Origin: Muribaculaceae bacterium
GTDB taxonomy: Bacteria; Bacteroidota; Bacteroidia; Bacteroidales; Muribaculaceae
Direction: 5' to 3'
Assembly: GCA_022511505.1 (NCBI GenBank)
Contig: JAFLTK010000267.1
Location: forward strand, 1-7,658
Length of the DNA stretch: 7,658 nt
In this document: positions 1 to 5,127 of the stretch, in pieces
How the letters are laid out: each line of letters starts with the position of its first letter
Position numbering within the stretch: position 1 is the first letter of the stretch
The notes under the pieces: generated by a model
Database searches by the model: none
What the model was told of the DNA's origin: nothing
Seen by the model: the letters and a program-made list of their open reading frames with translations, nothing else
Made by a program: the position numbers and the translations under genes

Positions 1-95
1 CAGAAACGTAGACGATAAACAAAAGTCCACGTTTTTATTTTGTCTATACCTCAACAATTGGACTTAATTAAATTAATTTCTAAATTGAAAGTGAT

Positions 96-614
96 ATGAA
101 AATTATAAAAAATATAGTAACTTGTGTATTATTTATATTCTTCATGGTCAGCTGTTCTAATTCAGCAGACAAAGCAAGAATTGCTTATCTTGAGGAACAA
201 ATTGAAGAGCTAAAAAGCTCTCAAAATAGTTCTGAAACTCAAAATACATCAACTTATAATCAAGAGGATAATGTAACTACTAAATCTTCTTCATCTACAA
301 ATATTATAGAAGGAACTTACGAGGTAGTAGATAACATTGGGAGTAAATGGATAATTATTCTAAACAGTGATGAATCAGTTAATATCCATAGAGAAGGTTC
401 TGATGTTGTAGCTTATGGTTCATGGTCGAATAGAATATCTAATGATGGTAGTATTTGGTTAGCTATGGACGAGAACCCTCGCATAGTTTTTCCAAATATG
501 GAAGAAGGATTCAGTGGACACGGAGATATAAACGGAGATTATCTATATCGGGAAGTTAATTCAGCAAAATCAAAAAATCCAAATCAAAGACTACAACTTA
601 GAAAAATAAAATAG
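96..614 (+). CDS. Small lipoprotein of unknown function
   Basis: A 172-residue protein with a clear type II signal peptide: K2/K5, a hydrophobic stretch about 7-17, and a lipobox ending MVSC with the lipidated cysteine at residue 20. Residues about 27-41 (ARIAYLEEQIEELKS) have heptad-like spacing and may form a short coiled coil. Residues about 42-70 are a Ser/Thr/Asn/Gln-rich linker. The rest (EGTYEVVDNIGSKWIIIL onward, about 72-172) looks like a small beta-rich domain with alternating hydrophobic residues and ends in a basic tail. I do not recognise the family. The start is the only ATG that gives a signal peptide. The gene is strongly AT-rich compared with everything right of about 1100, suggesting horizontal origin. 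The next gene starts one base after its stop, so the two are probably cotranscribed. No convincing -33/-7 pair is visible in the 95 bases upstream, so the promoter may lie outside the window. Confidence 0.8.
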   Translation: MKIIKNIVTCVLFIFFMVSCSNSADKARIAYLEEQIEELKSSQNSSETQNTSTYNQEDNVTTKSSSSTNIIEGTYEVVDNIGSKWIIILNSDESVNIHREGSDVVAYGSWSNRISNDGSIWLAMDENPRIVFPNMEEGFSGHGDINGDYLYREVNSAKSKNPNQRLQLRKIK

Positions 615-615
615 T

Positions 616-819
616 ATGAAAGCGGTTCCACTTAAAATAAAAGCTATAGAGATAGCTCCCAATGGCAATTTATTGTCACAAGATATTTTTTCCTTCCTTG
701 AAGAAGTGTTCAAGGCCAATCCGTTGGTAAGATTAGAAGAAAATGGATATTTTTACACAGAGGATTCCATTAATGAACTTGCAGACGATATTGTTACCAT
801 TATGGAAAAAACTAAATGA
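616..819 (+). CDS. Small acidic hypothetical protein
   Basis: A 67-residue frame whose ATG lies one base after the stop codon of the lipoprotein gene, an arrangement typical of translational coupling. There is no signal peptide or membrane segment, so it is probably cytoplasmic. The N-terminus (MKAVPLKIKAIEIAPNG) could form a beta hairpin. The C-terminal half is rich in Asp and Glu, with a likely helix at about 51-65 (SINELADDIVTIMEK). It shares the AT-rich composition of its neighbour. I do not recognise the family. Because it is soluble while its partner is exported, a direct partnership (for example regulator or immunity) is possible but nothing in the sequence shows it. It is followed 17 bases later by a strong hairpin terminator, which supports a two-gene unit. 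Confidence 0.6.
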   Translation: MKAVPLKIKAIEIAPNGNLLSQDIFSFLEEVFKANPLVRLEENGYFYTEDSINELADDIVTIMEKTK

Positions 820-835
820 ATTGTCACTTTTGAAG

Positions 836-877
836 AATGATAGGTGATTCGGCTTCGCCGAATCACATTATCATTTT
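836..877 (+). terminator. Long hairpin terminator after the small-protein gene
   Basis: A perfect 10-bp stem, GTGATTCGGC (844-853) with GCCGAATCAC (857-866), has a TTC loop. It is extended after a small bulge by AATGATA (836-842) pairing with TATCATT (869-875), and the run TTTT (874-877) follows. This is a convincing intrinsic terminator for plus-strand transcription. On the minus strand it overlaps the end of the recombinase-like relic and is followed by a poor U-tract, so it would work less well in that direction. Confidence 0.75.
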
Positions 878-1078
878 ATATTGAAAATTCTTTTTAACTC
901 TTTGGACAGTACTTGCTGAAACATCACATAGTTTAGCGGTTTTTTCTAAACTTTTATCTCAGCTTACCCTATAAGAACGATACCAATCTATAAACTCAAT
1001 GATTTTCTCAAAATCGTTGATAAAGGTTCGATAATTAGGCAGAATTGCGCACTGTGAAAGCCCTTTAACTCGCTGTAG
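863..1078 (-). pseudogene. C-terminal relic of a serine recombinase-like HTH protein
   Basis: Reading the minus strand, a frame ends at the TGA at 863-865. Its last part reads SLEKTAKLCDVSASTVQRVK then KNFQYKMIM, which has the form of the C-terminal helix-turn-helix of resolvase/invertase-type serine recombinases: a first helix with TAKLC, a turn at DVSAS, and a recognition helix TVQRVKK. Upstream in the same frame is NYRTFINDFEKIIEFIDWYR, then an in-frame TGA at 959-961, between YRVS and DKSLEK. A further in-frame TAA at 1079-1081 closes the frame, and there is no catalytic domain or start codon. A CGA-to-TGA change could explain the internal stop. The upstream part (1050-1078) overlaps a stem-loop and may not have been coding. 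Assignment rests on motif reading only. Alternatively it is a chance frame or the tail of another HTH protein. Confidence 0.42.
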
Positions 1079-1090
1079 TTAAGGGGCTTT
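1057..1090. repeat. 14-bp imperfect stem-loop, terminator-like
   Basis: AAAGCCCTTTAACT (1057-1070) pairs with AGTTAAGGGGCTTT (1077-1090), with a single position that is G-U on one strand, around a CGCTGT loop. On the plus strand it is followed by GCTTTATG, a poor U-tract. It sits near the change from AT-rich to GC-richer DNA and close to the recombinase relic. It may be a decayed terminator of a lost gene or part of a recombination site; the sequence does not decide between these. Confidence 0.5.
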
Positions 1091-1215
1091 GCTTTATGTA
1101 GAGATTGTGGAACAATATAGAACGGACCCGGCAATTACGAGCGATAGCAGGTTTGTCGCAGGTGTGTCTGTGGCTTTTACCCGACATTCTCCTATTCCCG
1201 GCTTTCCAATAATCT
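1091..1215. other. Non-coding stretch, no gene recognised
   Basis: The gene-free gap between the small-protein gene and the GH28 gene (820-1269) contains two hairpins, the recombinase-like relic and a terminator. In the remaining stretch I see no tRNA, no repeat and no start-bearing frame. On the minus strand about 39 codons are open between a TAG and a TAA but contain no ATG, so I do not call a gene. Confidence 0.5.
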
Positions 1216-1245
1216 AAAAAAATCCCGAGCAAGTTGCCCGGGATT
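1216..1245 (-). terminator. Terminator of the barrel-GH28 transcription unit
   Basis: On the minus strand AATCCCG (1245-1239) pairs with CGGGATT (1227-1221), with an inner GC pair and a short loop, and a run of seven T (1222-1216) follows. It lies about 25 bases after the GH28 stop codon. On the plus strand the hairpin is followed only by TTTTCTATC, so any action in that direction would be weaker. Confidence 0.85.
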
Positions 1246-1269
1246 TTCTATCGATTGGATGTTTGCTTT

Positions 1270-2775
1270 TTACTTGATGACAAGGCCGTTGACATGGTTT
1301 GTCTCAATCGGGTCACCGTCGACGGCGTTGATGGTAACATTGTCAAGGGTGATGGTGTCAACGTAATTAAGTATTGCGCCCTTGTCGGCATCAAACGTGC
1401 TGTTGCCCACATAAAGATTCATGACGGGCATCTCGGGAATACCGTTGAAGAACATCGCACGCTTGGCACCGCGGCAGATGGTATTGGTCACCGTTATATC
1501 GCGGAACGACGGGGTCTCCTCTGTCACAGGCATCATCGTGGCCTCGCCCTTGCCGCCATAATAGAGATCAAACGTGAAGGCATCGCCGTCGATGTTAACC
1601 ATCTTGATGCCATCGACCCAAATTTTCTCTACTACGCCGCCACGACCGCGAGCCGACTTAAAGCGCAAGCCACAATCGGTACCAATGAAAACGCTGTTGC
1701 GGATTGAGATATTGCGAGCACCGCCCGACATTTCCGAGCCTATCACAAAACCGCCGTGACCATGGTAAACGGTGCAACCCTCAATGATGACATTTTCACA
1801 TGGCACACCTCTGTCGCGGCCTTCCTTGTCTTTGCCTGACTTGATACAGATTGCGTCGTCGCCCACGTCAAACTTGCAATTGCTTACAATTACATTTTTG
1901 CACGACTCGGCGTCGAGACCGTCGCCATTTTGTGCATACCAGGGGTTGCGAACGGTTATATTGTTGATAATCAAGTTTTCGCAAAGCATCGGGTGGATAT
2001 TCCATGCGGGTGAATTTTCAAAGCACGGACCTTCAAGCAGTACATTCTTACACGAGACAAAGCCAACGAGCACGGGGCGCAAGAAGTCGTGGATTGAATC
2101 CCAAAGCGCTTTATTATCAGGTTGTTGCTCGGCGCGTTTAACCATTGAAAGATTCTCGCTGACGGTTTTGACGGACTCGTTGGGATACCACACATCGCCC
2201 TTTGAGCCAAGAGCACCACCGGCGGTAAGTGCCGACCACTGGCCCGAAGTCATTTTCATCTTCTTGACGGGACGCCACGCGTTGCCGTTTCCGTTGATTG
2301 TGCCGTTTCCGGTAACCGAGATGTTGGTTTTTCCGTTGGCACTCAGAGGCGACTGGCAACGATGGGCCGAGTTGCCTTCCCAGAAACTGGGCGTCACGGG
2401 ATAGTCACTGAGGTCCTCGCTGAAAAGAATCAACGAGCCGGTCATCAGATGAAGGTCGACGTTGCTTTCCATCACGATTGGGCCGGTGTACCAGATACCT
2501 TCGGGCACGACCAAGTGGCCTCCGCCTTTCTGGGCAAGATGGGCCATCGCCTTGGCAAATGCCTCGGTGTTCTTGGTCTTGCCATCGTTGACACCACCAA
2601 AGTCTTTGATTGACACTGTGTAATCAGGTATAACCGGACGCTCGACAACAGGCATTTCAAACGGTAGATTTTCATACATTGAAGCAAACTCATTGCTTGC
2701 CTGCGGGGCCGACCACGCTGTCAACGCCGGCGCCATGGCGACTAAACTCGCCGCTAAAATAGATTTTAAGGTCAT
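1270..2775 (-). CDS. Secreted GH28 polygalacturonase-like glycosidase
   Basis: This 501-residue protein is a glycoside hydrolase family 28 enzyme, a right-handed beta-helix that hydrolyses galacturonic-acid linkages in pectin (polygalacturonan or rhamnogalacturonan). The N-terminus (about 1-23, ending TAWSA) is a type I signal peptide without a lipobox, so the enzyme is periplasmic or secreted. Residues 53-62 (TVSIKDFGGV) and about 84-100 form the usual entry to the helix. All four GH28 motifs are present: NGD with catalytic D285 (usual form NTD), GDD with D306 and D307, GHG with H340, and RFK with R371 and K373. The D285-D306 spacing of 21 equals that of fungal polygalacturonase. An insert of about 12 residues (KDKEGRDRGVP) separates the DD and GHG motifs. 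The long segment 165-235 before the core is typical of bacterial exo-acting members, but endo or exo action and exact substrate cannot be read. The start codon lies 10 bp after the barrel gene stop, implying cotranscription. No SusC/SusD genes are in view. Confidence 0.93.
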   Translation of the reverse strand: MTLKSILAASLVAMAPALTAWSAPQASNEFASMYENLPFEMPVVERPVIPDYTVSIKDFGGVNDGKTKNTEAFAKAMAHLAQKGGGHLVVPEGIWYTGPIVMESNVDLHLMTGSLILFSEDLSDYPVTPSFWEGNSAHRCQSPLSANGKTNISVTGNGTINGNGNAWRPVKKMKMTSGQWSALTAGGALGSKGDVWYPNESVKTVSENLSMVKRAEQQPDNKALWDSIHDFLRPVLVGFVSCKNVLLEGPCFENSPAWNIHPMLCENLIINNITVRNPWYAQNGDGLDAESCKNVIVSNCKFDVGDDAICIKSGKDKEGRDRGVPCENVIIEGCTVYHGHGGFVIGSEMSGGARNISIRNSVFIGTDCGLRFKSARGRGGVVEKIWVDGIKMVNIDGDAFTFDLYYGGKGEATMMPVTEETPSFRDITVTNTICRGAKRAMFFNGIPEMPVMNLYVGNSTFDADKGAILNYVDTITLDNVTINAVDGDPIETNHVNGLVIK

Positions 2776-2785
2776 CGTTATGTGT

Positions 2786-3403
2786 TTAGAATAAGTAGGT
2801 TACTCTGACGTCCCACATTCCCGAGCGCGCGCTGAAGTTGCTCAGCATCTTGGTTTTAAGCGTATAGGTCATGCCGAGGTCATAGGATGCCGAAATCTGC
2901 CACTTTGTACACAACTCGGCGCCGAGGCCAAACTGGATACCGACCTCGCCGCCGGCATATTGCAGCGCATCCACGCGATTATGTGCCGCTAAAATGCTGA
3001 AAGTCGGGCCGGCAAATACAAACGGCGCAATGACGTTTTCAACGCCGTTCAGTCTCGTATACTTGAACTTAAGATGAATGGGAATGTCGATAAAATGAAG
3101 ATAGGAACGCTCGGTCCCATATCCTTGAGAAGACCAGATAAGACGGTCGCCAAGATGCAGAATAGCACCGCGTTGCTGATAGCGCAGACCAAGGTCAAGG
3201 CCAATCCCGATGCCGGGAAACATCATTTCGGCAGCAATACCGCCCGAGTAACCGACAGCCTGGTCAACCTGTATCAAATCTTGCTTGAAACGCAGTGTCG
3301 AGATGTCGACCGACGCCGTCGGGCCATAACGAAACTGCGAGAATGCCGGCAGAGCCACTGCCATTGCTATTAATGCAACTATTATCGAATAGAATCTTTT
3401 CAT
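2786..3403 (-). CDS. PorT-like outer-membrane beta-barrel protein
   Basis: This 205-residue protein begins with a signal peptide (MKRFYSIIVALIAMAVALPA, cleavage probably after S22 with Q23 first). The body is a series of alternating hydrophobic strands typical of the small eight-stranded barrels of Bacteroidota (PorT / OMP_b-brl_2 type): for example FRYGPTASVDIST (24-36), IGLDLGLRYQQRGAIL, IDIPIHLKFKY and QISASYDLGMTYTLK. It ends in WDVRVTYLF; the terminal Phe is the usual recognition signal for barrel insertion. The frame is open for 21 further codons upstream to 3466, but the start at 3403 is chosen because it gives the signal peptide and lies downstream of a good -7 element. The GH28 gene follows after 10 bp. 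Its job is unknown. Members of this superfamily include adhesins, porins and secretion components, and the linkage to GH28 does not specify which. Confidence 0.85.
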   Translation of the reverse strand: MKRFYSIIVALIAMAVALPAFSQFRYGPTASVDISTLRFKQDLIQVDQAVGYSGGIAAEMMFPGIGIGLDLGLRYQQRGAILHLGDRLIWSSQGYGTERSYLHFIDIPIHLKFKYTRLNGVENVIAPFVFAGPTFSILAAHNRVDALQYAGGEVGIQFGLGAELCTKWQISASYDLGMTYTLKTKMLSNFSARSGMWDVRVTYLF

Positions 3404-3422
3404 GCTGTTATGATTTTGGTCA

Positions 3423-3430
3423 CAAAGGTA
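3423..3430 (-). promoter_or_regulatory. Probable -7 element of the barrel-GH28 promoter
   Basis: The minus strand reads TACCTTTG, a full match to the Bacteroidota -7 consensus TAnnTTTG, 19 bases upstream of the barrel start codon. A good -33 TTTG at the proper distance is not visible. A small palindrome GCAAA-AAA-TTTGC (3431-3443) abuts it upstream and could bind a regulator or be chance. Confidence 0.55.
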
Positions 3431-3465
3431 GCAAAAAATTTGCAATTTCACGCTCGCGCCCTGCA

Positions 3466-4263
3466 TTACTCGGCCGTCGGAGCGGTATAAGTCGGGTCAA
3501 AGAGTGTGTTTAGCAGATGGGCAAGACGGAGGCCGCCGCGTAGCAACTGCTCCTCAATAACCGGTGTCCACCGCGCAACCTCGTTATAAGACACGCTGGC
3601 TCCTGCGGGCATCGCAGTATAGACCTCGTCGGCAATCACAACGGTTTCTTTGGCCCAATCGTCGAGAGTACCGGAGATGATGGCAGCCTCGGTCGCCGCG
3701 TTGACGCGGTCAAGTTGCTGTTGCCACTCGGTATAGCTCCACTTGTGACCACTTTCAAGTATCGAACTGTCCCAAATAGAATGGAGGTTATTATCGCGGC
3801 CGAAGTATTTGACAGTGATGCGGTTACCACCAAGGTCGGTCGCATGCCCCAAGTGCATTGGCTGGTGAATGTCGCCTGCAACGTGGACAAGAATCTTCAG
3901 CGCGAGCCGGCGCTGTGCGGAGGTCGACGACGGGTCGCTTAGCGTCTCAATCTGAGCCTTAAGCGCCGTGATAGCGTCGCCCGCCGGGTTGGCCTGAGCC
4001 TCCTCATAGCGCTCACCCTTGTCGATATTCTTATAATGCCACGTCGACGTATAGCGATACTCGGGAGTGTGACTCGCATTGTCGAGCCAGTTTGACCAAT
4101 AAACAATTGATTTACCGTCAAATATCGAATCGACGGCTGCACGCGTTGCCGGCGTCAAATGCTGCTCGGCAATATAGGCCGTCACATCATGACCTTTCTG
4201 GCCCCAGCCCATTGCCGAGAGCGCCACAACTATCATTGCGATATTTAATATACCTCTTTTCAT
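3466..4263 (-). CDS. Exported S1/P1-type zinc nuclease
   Basis: This 265-residue protein belongs to the S1/P1 nuclease family: three-zinc enzymes that degrade single-stranded nucleic acids and can release 3'-phosphate from nucleotides. The frame is open 24 codons further upstream (to 4335), but the start at 4263 gives a proper signal peptide (MKRGILNIAMIVVALSAMG), and the longer form would overlap the promoter. Cleavage before W20 leaves Trp as the first mature residue, as this family needs because the N-terminal Trp binds zinc. The other ligands are all visible at P1-like spacing: H25, D61, H76, H127, D131, H137, H161 and D165, in the motifs WGQKGH, WHYKNID, HVAGDIHQPMH and NLHSIWD. It therefore looks fully active. 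It probably acts in the periplasm or outside the cell in scavenging of nucleic acid, phosphate or nucleosides. The barrel gene starts 62 bp downstream with its own -7 element, so coexpression is possible but not certain. Confidence 0.93.
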   Translation of the reverse strand: MKRGILNIAMIVVALSAMGWGQKGHDVTAYIAEQHLTPATRAAVDSIFDGKSIVYWSNWLDNASHTPEYRYTSTWHYKNIDKGERYEEAQANPAGDAITALKAQIETLSDPSSTSAQRRLALKILVHVAGDIHQPMHLGHATDLGGNRITVKYFGRDNNLHSIWDSSILESGHKWSYTEWQQQLDRVNAATEAAIISGTLDDWAKETVVIADEVYTAMPAGASVSYNEVARWTPVIEEQLLRGGLRLAHLLNTLFDPTYTAPTAE

Positions 4264-4304
4264 TATTTCAACTAATATTATCTTCTTTTTAATTTTATGA
4301 ATTG

Positions 4305-4336
4305 CAAAATTAACTAAATCACATCTAAAAACCAAA
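4305..4336 (-). promoter_or_regulatory. Promoter of the nuclease gene
   Basis: On the minus strand TTTG (4336-4333) is followed by a 20-base spacer and TAATTTTG (4312-4305), a full match to the Bacteroidota -33/-7 pattern. Transcription would begin about 6-8 bases further on, giving a leader of about 35 bases before the start codon at 4263. Its position also argues against the upstream ATG at 4335. Confidence 0.8.
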
Positions 4337-4375
4337 AATTATCCATAATTAGCAGGGCAACGGCATCAAATTCAA

Positions 4376-4387
4376 CGTCACGTGACG
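4376..4387. repeat. Perfect 12-bp palindrome
   Basis: CGTCACGTGACG is identical to its own reverse complement. It lies about 40 bases upstream of the -33 element of the nuclease promoter, a position suitable for an activator or repressor site. No regulator is encoded nearby to match it. Confidence 0.5.
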
Positions 4388-4391
4388 CCAA

Positions 4392-4424
4392 CGCCATGAC
4401 GCGGGACGCGACATGGCGCGTCCC
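4392..4424. repeat. Two overlapping, mutually exclusive stem-loops
   Basis: GGGACGCG (4403-4410) can pair with CGCGTCCC (4417-4424) around a 6-base loop. Alternatively CGCCATG (4392-4398) can pair with CATGGCG (4412-4418) around a 13-base loop. The right arms share bases, so only one can form at a time. The stretch is much more GC-rich than its flanks. It lies in the 3' region of the TonB-domain gene transcript and upstream of the nuclease promoter. Confidence 0.5.
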
Positions 4425-4428
4425 CTTA

Positions 4429-4447
4429 TAACACTTTGTCAGTGTTA
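4429..4447. repeat. 7-bp hairpin downstream of the TonB-domain gene
   Basis: TAACACT (4429-4435) pairs with AGTGTTA (4441-4447) around a 5-base loop. It lies about 50 bases after the stop codon of the minus-strand TonB-domain gene and could help end or stabilise that transcript. No U-tract follows in either direction, so I do not call it an intrinsic terminator. Confidence 0.45.
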
Positions 4448-4498
4448 CATTATCGTTAAATGCGCTTTGCAATTCCCGACATCCCACGCGGTGTCCCC

Positions 4499-4915
4499 TT
4501 AATCCTTGGGAAGACTAAACTTGATAGGGAGAGTGTACCAAACAGCTACAGGCTCTCCATCTATGCTATAGGCGGGATTGAATTTAGGGAGAGTTTTAAC
4601 AACGCGCACCGCTTCTTTGTCGAGGTCGGGGGATTTAGGGCGAACAACCTTCACTTCACCGATTGACCCGGTTTTTGTAACAACAAATTGAACTACAACA
4701 CGCCCCTCGATGCCGTTCTTCGCAGCATTTGCCGGATATTTTATATTCTTACTGATATATTCCATAAGTGCCGAATCCCCACCGGGAAAGGTAGGCATTT
4801 GGTCAACAGCAATAACAGGATATATCTCATCATCCGGCTCTTGAGCAACAGCAATCGACACACAACTGAGACAAATTCCTATCATCAATAGAAATCTTTT
4901 GATAAATGTATACAT
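4499..4915 (-). CDS. Secreted TonB C-terminal-domain protein
   Basis: This 138-residue protein has a type I signal peptide (cleavage after VAVA, A24, leaving Q25) followed almost directly by a TonB C-terminal domain (about 38-136). Domain marks are MPTFPGGDSALMEYISKNIK, then YP, then IEGRVVVQFVV with TKTGSIGEVKVVR, and the closing VWYTLPIKFSLPKD, the form common in Bacteroidota. Ordinary TonB is anchored in the inner membrane by an N-terminal helix and spans the periplasm with a Pro/Lys-rich linker. Here the linker is absent and the N-terminal helix carries a cleavage site, so the product is probably a soluble periplasmic domain. It may bind TonB boxes or act as an accessory protein rather than transmit energy; that role is inference. 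If the signal is not cleaved, it would be a very short anchored TonB. It is monocistronic, with its own promoter and no exbB/exbD nearby. Confidence 0.85.
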   Translation of the reverse strand: MYTFIKRFLLMIGICLSCVSIAVAQEPDDEIYPVIAVDQMPTFPGGDSALMEYISKNIKYPANAAKNGIEGRVVVQFVVTKTGSIGEVKVVRPKSPDLDKEAVRVVKTLPKFNPAYSIDGEPVAVWYTLPIKFSLPKD

Positions 4916-4964
4916 AATAACGATTGTTTGTTTTTCCTGATAAAAAAGATTGCATATCGCGCTA

Positions 4965-4995
4965 CAAATTTAAACAAAAAAACAAAAATTTCAAT
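4965..4995 (-). promoter_or_regulatory. Promoter of the TonB-domain gene
   Basis: On the minus strand ATTG (4995-4992, one mismatch to TTTG) is followed by a 19-base spacer and TAAATTTG (4972-4965), a full -7 match. The transcript would have a leader of roughly 40 bases. The upstream side faces a pair of direct repeats shared with the divergent zinc-ribbon gene. Confidence 0.7.
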
Positions 4996-5018
4996 ATCCA
5001 ATTTATATTAACGAAACT

Positions 5019-5051
5019 TCCTAACTCACCACTCCCGCCACTCCTAACTCA
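5019..5051. repeat. Direct repeats between divergent promoters
   Basis: TCCTAACTCA occurs at 5019-5028 and again at 5042-5051, 23 bases start to start. Between them CCACTCC occurs twice (5029-5035 and 5038-5044). The block sits between the -33 element of the minus-strand TonB-domain gene (4995) and the -7 element of the plus-strand zinc-ribbon gene (5098). It could be a shared regulator site, or a small local duplication without function. Confidence 0.5.
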
Positions 5052-5097
5052 TTCCACATTTTTATCGGTTCAGGGCTGTTTTAAAATGGATTTTTTG

Positions 5098-5105
5098 TAA
5101 TTTTG
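5098..5105 (+). promoter_or_regulatory. Probable -7 element of the zinc-ribbon gene promoter
   Basis: TAATTTTG matches the Bacteroidota -7 consensus fully and lies 22 bases before the start codon. At 19-21 bases upstream only GCTG or similar is found, so the -33 part is weak. This is the likely start of the zinc-ribbon/peroxiredoxin transcript. Confidence 0.55.
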
Positions 5106-5127
5106 TGGCAAAATATTCCCGAACGCT

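Noticed and set aside
35..42. TTATTTTG as a possible -7 element for the lipoprotein gene
   Set aside because: It misses the second base of TAnnTTTG and has no TTTG at the right distance upstream.
23..65. Inverted repeat AAGTCCA (23-29) and TGGACTT (59-65) before the lipoprotein gene
   Set aside because: Seven-base arms 29 bases apart in AT-rich DNA can arise by chance, and no promoter element is placed to use them.
1091..1210. Minus-strand open stretch of about 39 codons between stop codons
   Set aside because: It has no ATG and no motif I can name. It is short enough to be chance.
1772..2404. A 210-codon plus-strand open frame inside the GH28 gene
   Set aside because: It is antisense to a gene with complete catalytic motifs, and its translation shows no signal peptide, domain or motif that I recognise. 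The same holds for the plus-strand frames at 1234-1707 and 2362-2613.
4264..4335. Longer N-terminus of the nuclease starting at 4335
   Set aside because: The added residues are basic and not signal-like, they overlap a consensus promoter, and they would bury the signal peptide that must expose the zinc-binding Trp.
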